Of a stretch of 64,000 nucleotides of DNA, positions 60,676-64,000 are shown one piece after another (the first letter of the stretch is position 1; the number at the start of each line of letters is the position of its first letter). The position numbers were made by a program, and so were the translations under genes. This DNA comes from Bacillus sp. ISL-18 (GTDB lineage Bacteria > Bacillota > Bacilli > Bacillales > Cytobacillaceae): the NCBI RefSeq assembly GCF_018613415.1, contig NZ_JAGGQG010000002.1:62001-126000 (forward strand), written 5' to 3'. The notes below the pieces were generated by a model. The model was not told where the DNA came from and searched no databases. It saw nothing but the letters and a program-made list of their open reading frames with translations.

Positions 60676-61545
60676 ATGATTTATCGCTTGCTTGCGCTAA
60701 ATATTGATGGCACGCTACTCCAATCGAATGGGAAAATCCATAAATCAACTAGGGAAGCAATTGAATATGTTCAGCAAAAAGGGATTTATGTAACATTGGT
60801 TACATCGCGAAGCTTCCCCTCAGCTAAGAAGGTGGCGAAGGCGTTAAAAATAACCGCACCCCTTATTACCCACCAAGGAGCATTTATTGCCAGTACAGTG
60901 GAGAAGCCTGTTTATGTTAAAAGAATTGATGAAGACATCACGTATGATGCGATTCGTTTTTTAGAAGCATTGCCGTGTCAAATCAGGCTAGTTCATGAGC
61001 AATTTTCATTAGCCAATAAATTAAAGCTTAATAATCAGTTACTGGCTAAAACTGTATTTACTTCAGGAGATCCCGTTTTCTATTCCCAGCAATTTGTGTC
61101 TTCTTTAAGCGAGTATCTACATGACCAGCCAGTAACATCTCCTAAAATAGAGGTGTACTTTGAAGATGAGCGGGACCTTAGCGATGCAGTTCAGGCATTA
61201 AGAAAAATGTTTACAGAAATTGATGTGATCCAATTGGATTCTTTGAGATTAGATATTGTTCCGGCCGGTGTTTCTAAGCTGGCTGGATTATCATACTTAG
61301 GCAGCCAACTGGGGATCAAGCGAAGTGAAATGGTTTATATTGGTGATGGGCTGGATGATATTCCATTAATCGCAGCAGCAGGGCTAGGGGTGGCAATGTG
61401 GAATGCCGATTTTGAAGTAAAGAAGGCTTCCGATTGGGTAACCAGATCGAAAAATGAACATGGTGTTGCCTACATGGTAAAAGAACACTTCCGCAAGCAG
61501 CAGCCAATTGAATTTTTAAGGAAAATGAAGATCATCAAAAATTAA
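60676..61545 (+). CDS. yhaX: Cof-type HAD hydrolase family protein YhaX
   Basis: A 289-residue Cof-type HAD protein. Motif I reads LLALNIDGTLL, with Asn replacing the nucleophile Asp of DxDGT; I recall the same change in B. subtilis YhaX. TLVTSRSFPSAKKV (motif II), Lys in GVSKLAG and YIGDGLDDIPLI (motif IV) are kept. The ATG at 60676 follows AGGGGGC; an earlier in-frame ATG lies inside the yheA terminator. The missing nucleophile suggests a binding or altered catalytic role. YhaX is linked to sporulation in Bacillus. Confidence 0.9.
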   Translation: MIYRLLALNIDGTLLQSNGKIHKSTREAIEYVQQKGIYVTLVTSRSFPSAKKVAKALKITAPLITHQGAFIASTVEKPVYVKRIDEDITYDAIRFLEALPCQIRLVHEQFSLANKLKLNNQLLAKTVFTSGDPVFYSQQFVSSLSEYLHDQPVTSPKIEVYFEDERDLSDAVQALRKMFTEIDVIQLDSLRLDIVPAGVSKLAGLSYLGSQLGIKRSEMVYIGDGLDDIPLIAAAGLGVAMWNADFEVKKASDWVTRSKNEHGVAYMVKEHFRKQQPIEFLRKMKIIKN

Positions 61546-61550
61546 AATAT

Positions 61551-61590
61551 GAAGGTGTCCCAAAAGTTTTAGGGATACCTTCTTTTTTAC
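61551..61590 (+). terminator. Terminator of yhaX
   Basis: The stem AAGGTGTCCC/GGGATACCTT with one mismatch, followed by CTTTTTT. Confidence 0.85.
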
Positions 61591-61602
61591 ATTAAACTAG
61601 TC

Positions 61603-61733
61603 TGTTGATTTCCGCTCCAGGCGCTTCGCTTTCCGCGGGCGGTACGGGGAGCCTCCTCGTCGCTTCGCTCCTGCGGGGTCTCCCCTGCCCCGTACTCCCG
61701 CAGGAGTCTTCGCGCCTTCCGCTTCATTCAACA
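61603..61733. repeat. Bacillus-type GC-rich intergenic repeat, family 2 (compact copy)
   Basis: A 131-base GC-rich element beginning TGTTGATTTCCGCTCCAGG and ending TTCAACA. It contains several nested hairpins and is the uninterrupted counterpart of 42092-42287. Confidence 0.8.
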
Positions 61734-61794
61734 GGTGTGCAAATTTAGTCATCAACCATCTTTAGGGTCGGCCTCTTTTTGTAAGAACTTTGAA

Positions 61795-61840
61795 AATTGT
61801 CCGCTCCAGCAACTGGGGGTCAAGACGCTTCCTTTTTCCA
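61795..61840. repeat. Remnant of the family 1 intergenic repeat
   Basis: TTGTCCGCTCCAGCA ... GGTCAAGACGCTTCC keeps parts of both ends of the family 1 repeat with the middle mostly deleted. Confidence 0.45.
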
Positions 61841-61946
61841 TTTGACCTTGTTTTCTTGATTTTGTACACTTAAGAGAGTTTAGAAATGTCTAGCATAAGC
61901 AGCAGAAGAAGGATTCTTGTGCTTTTTATATGAAAGGTGATTAACT

Positions 61947-63458
61947 TTGCGAATTTCAATTATTGGGATAGAGGATGAAAGATTTAACCGGCAATTGCAG
62001 CTTATTGCCAATTTGTTTTTTGAGGAATCTGAAGTTTTTATGGGGATTCAAAGCGATGAAGATGTTCACATAAAGTTTTCGCTACAGGTCCAAGATCTTA
62101 TAACTGTAGAAGCTGAATTAAAGGATCAGAATGGAAAAGTACTGTTCACTAATTATCAGAAAAAAATGATTATATCAGATACTGAAAAGGAACAGTTTAA
62201 ACAAATTAAGAATGCAGTAGCTCATGTTTATTTAACATTACTCCAGGACTGGACAGGCATTATACAAAAATGGGGGATTTTAACAGGGGTTAGACCTACA
62301 AAATTACTTCATCGGAAAGTGCAGGAAGGCATACCGCAAGAAGAGGCGCATCAGCAATTAAAAGAGGATTACTTAATTAGCGATGAAAAGATTGAGTTGA
62401 TGCAGCATATTGTTGACCGCCAGCTTGCAGTTGTTCCTGACCTATATTCGCTGCAAAAAGAAGTCAGTATTTATATCGGTATCCCGTTTTGTCCAACCAA
62501 ATGCGCCTATTGCACCTTTCCTGCTTATGCTATTAATGGCAGGCAAGGTTCTGTCGATTCTTTCTTGGGGGGCCTTCATTATGAAATGCAAAAGGTTGGT
62601 GTTTGGCTAAAGGAAAAAGGTGTCAGAATCACAACGGTTTACTATGGTGGAGGCACCCCCACTAGTATTACAGCGGAAGAAATGGATATGCTTTACGAAG
62701 AAATGTATACTTCGTTTCCTGATGTTGAGCACATTCGTGAAATTACAGTAGAGGCGGGGCGCCCTGATACGATTACACCTGAAAAATTAGAAGTCCTAAA
62801 AAAGTGGAATATTGATCGGATTAGTATAAATCCACAATCTTATACTCAAGAGACTTTAAAGGCGATCGGAAGACATCACACCGTTACCGAAACAATTGAA
62901 AAATACCATTTGGCGCGTCAAATGGGCATGAATAATATTAATATGGACTTAATTATCGGTTTACCGGGTGAGGGGTTGGATGAATTTACCCATTCCTTAA
63001 CAGAAACAGAAAAATTAATGCCTGAGTCGCTGACCGTTCATACGCTGTCATTCAAGAGAGCCTCAGAAATGACAAAAAATAAAGACAAATATAAGGTTGC
63101 TCCGCGTCAAGAAGTAGAAAAAATGATGGAGCTTGCTGAAAATTGGACTAAAGCTCATAGCTATGTACCCTATTACTTATACCGTCAAAAGAATATCCTT
63201 GGAAATCTTGAGAATGTCGGGTATTCATTCCCTAATCAAGAAAGCATCTATAATATTATGATTATGGAAGAGCAGCAAACCATTATAGGACTTGGCTGTG
63301 GTGCTGCAAGTAAATTTATTAATCCGGTAACTGGGAAGATTACGCATTTTGCCAATCCGAAGGACCCTAAATCGTATAATGACAACTTTGAAAAATACAC
63401 GCAAGATAAACTTACGATTCTAGAAGAATTATTCTCAGAAGAAGGTTCCCCTGCTTAA
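61947..63458 (+). CDS. hemZ: Coproporphyrinogen III dehydrogenase-like radical SAM protein HemZ
   Basis: A 503-residue radical SAM protein of the HemN/HemW group. An N-terminal extension of about 170 residues is followed by YIGIPFCPTKCAYCTF (CxxxCxxC cluster) and YGGGTPTSI. HIREITVEAGRPDTI and INMDLIIGLPGEG come after these. In Bacillus HemZ is annotated as an oxygen-independent coproporphyrinogen oxidase. TTG start with AAAGGTG upstream. It lies between yhaX and a yhaR-like gene. Confidence 0.92.
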   Translation: MRISIIGIEDERFNRQLQLIANLFFEESEVFMGIQSDEDVHIKFSLQVQDLITVEAELKDQNGKVLFTNYQKKMIISDTEKEQFKQIKNAVAHVYLTLLQDWTGIIQKWGILTGVRPTKLLHRKVQEGIPQEEAHQQLKEDYLISDEKIELMQHIVDRQLAVVPDLYSLQKEVSIYIGIPFCPTKCAYCTFPAYAINGRQGSVDSFLGGLHYEMQKVGVWLKEKGVRITTVYYGGGTPTSITAEEMDMLYEEMYTSFPDVEHIREITVEAGRPDTITPEKLEVLKKWNIDRISINPQSYTQETLKAIGRHHTVTETIEKYHLARQMGMNNINMDLIIGLPGEGLDEFTHSLTETEKLMPESLTVHTLSFKRASEMTKNKDKYKVAPRQEVEKMMELAENWTKAHSYVPYYLYRQKNILGNLENVGYSFPNQESIYNIMIMEEQQTIIGLGCGAASKFINPVTGKITHFANPKDPKSYNDNFEKYTQDKLTILEELFSEEGSPA

Positions 63459-63477
63459 ATCTAAGCGGGGTTTTTTG
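63447..63477 (+). terminator. Terminator of hemZ
   Basis: The hairpin CCCCTGCTTA/TAAGCGGGG overlaps the stop codon and runs into a T run. Confidence 0.88.
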
Positions 63478-63571
63478 TATAAGGAATAGGAAAATTTACT
63501 TAGAGTACTGTCTGGATCAAGCCTTCCTTAAGAAAATTCAATATATTTTGAATGCTTATTTTTATTGTTGT

Positions 63572-63594
63572 CAATTCCATATATAATGGAATTG
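63572..63594. promoter_or_regulatory. 23-base palindrome in the enoyl-CoA hydratase promoter
   Basis: Perfect 9-base arms CAATTCCAT/ATGGAATTG around ATATA, about 25 bases before the start codon and covering a TATAAT-like -10. It is well placed as a repressor operator; the regulator is not identified. Confidence 0.5.
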
Positions 63595-63619
63595 AATGAA
63601 TAAAAGGGGGGAGATGCGG

Positions 63620-64000
63620 ATGTCTATTAATTTTGTAACGGATAAGGTGAATTTGCGAGTAAATGGCCGTGTTGCCACGATTGAATTAAACCGGCCGGAG
63701 GCATTAAATGCAATGGACACAGATGTTATAAAGGGGCTGGTTTGCAAGCTGAAGGAGATTAGTGAGTCTGATGAAATCGATATAGTAGTCCTAACAGGAA
63801 AAGGAAAAGCCTTTTCAGCCGGCGGCGATATTAAAACCATGCTGTCCAATATGAATGAGGCGGATTTCTTTCCAGTGATGGATTACATCAGCGAATTAAT
63901 TATTACTTTATACAGCCTGCCAAAACTAACAATTAGTGCTGTTTCTGGTGCAGCTGCCGGTTTAGGATTTAGTTTGGCGCTAGCGACCGATTATATTATC
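63620..64000 (+). CDS. Enoyl-CoA hydratase/isomerase family protein, N-terminal part (YhaR-like)
   Basis: The frame runs off the window end after 127 codons. Crotonase hallmarks visible are RVATIELNRPEALNAMD, the oxyanion-hole segments FSAGGDIKTM and SGAAAGLGFSLALATD. GGGGGGAG lies six bases before the ATG. It follows hemZ as yhaR does in B. subtilis. It hydrates or isomerises an acyl-CoA; specificity cannot be told. Confidence 0.9.
   Translation, partial: MSINFVTDKVNLRVNGRVATIELNRPEALNAMDTDVIKGLVCKLKEISESDEIDIVVLTGKGKAFSAGGDIKTMLSNMNEADFFPVMDYISELIITLYSLPKLTISAVSGAAAGLGFSLALATDYII

Overview
The window looks like the chromosome of an endospore-forming member of the Bacillaceae (Bacillus/Neobacillus type). 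Evidence is the low-GC Gram-positive style (strong AGGAGG ribosome sites, frequent GTG/TTG starts, U-tailed hairpin terminators), sporulation genes (spoVR, an alpha/beta SASP, yheC/yheD coat-associated ATP-grasp genes), and runs of genes in Bacillus subtilis-like order (ald-adeR, yxkF-msmX, yheE-yheD-yheC, yheA, yhaX, hemZ, yhaR). No rRNA, tRNA, CRISPR array or transposase gene was recognised.

Layout. 1-6.4 kb: end of an M14 peptidase, spoVR, alanine dehydrogenase with its PucR-type activator, and an amino acid permease. 6.4-32.9 kb: a catabolic island. It opens with a GAF-PucR regulator divergent from an MFS carrier and an AbgB-like M20 amidohydrolase. Next comes a regulator joining a XylR/DmpR-type aromatic sensor (XylR_N + V4R) to a PucR output. 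Then follow an SDR, a foreign-looking acyl-CoA-dehydrogenase-fold monooxygenase, an orphan ORF, a flavin reductase and an IacB-like protein. A second V4R-PucR regulator, an MHS carrier and a permease + M19 dipeptidase operon come next. The island ends in a long operon: Rieske oxygenase, amidase, VOC protein, catechol 2,3-dioxygenase, XylT-type ferredoxin, GlcG/HbpS protein, opine-type dehydrogenase, 3-hydroxyacyl-CoA dehydrogenase and a second MHS carrier.

33-54.5 kb is mostly housekeeping and accessory: acid phosphatase, DUF445 protein, two CNNM/CBS transporters flanking a frameshifted MerR gene, a histidine kinase, thiT, the Fur-type feoABC-like operon, a class A PBP, fumC, a SASP gene with a long structured leader, msmX and yxkF. 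54.5-64 kb is spore and housekeeping: four tandem YheC/YheD-family ATP-grasp genes, yheA, yhaX, hemZ and the start of an enoyl-CoA hydratase.

How the island may work (inference): aromatic effectors bind the zinc-type V4R sensors. The SDR, FADH2-dependent oxygenase, reductase and IacB-like protein resemble the front end of indole-3-acetate (iac) or indole catabolism. The Rieske oxygenase and amidase continue, catechol 2,3-dioxygenase opens the ring, and the ferredoxin keeps that enzyme reduced. M20, M19 and amidase hydrolases could release aromatics from amide conjugates. The lower meta-cleavage genes and a ferredoxin reductase are not in the window, so the substrate remains a hypothesis.
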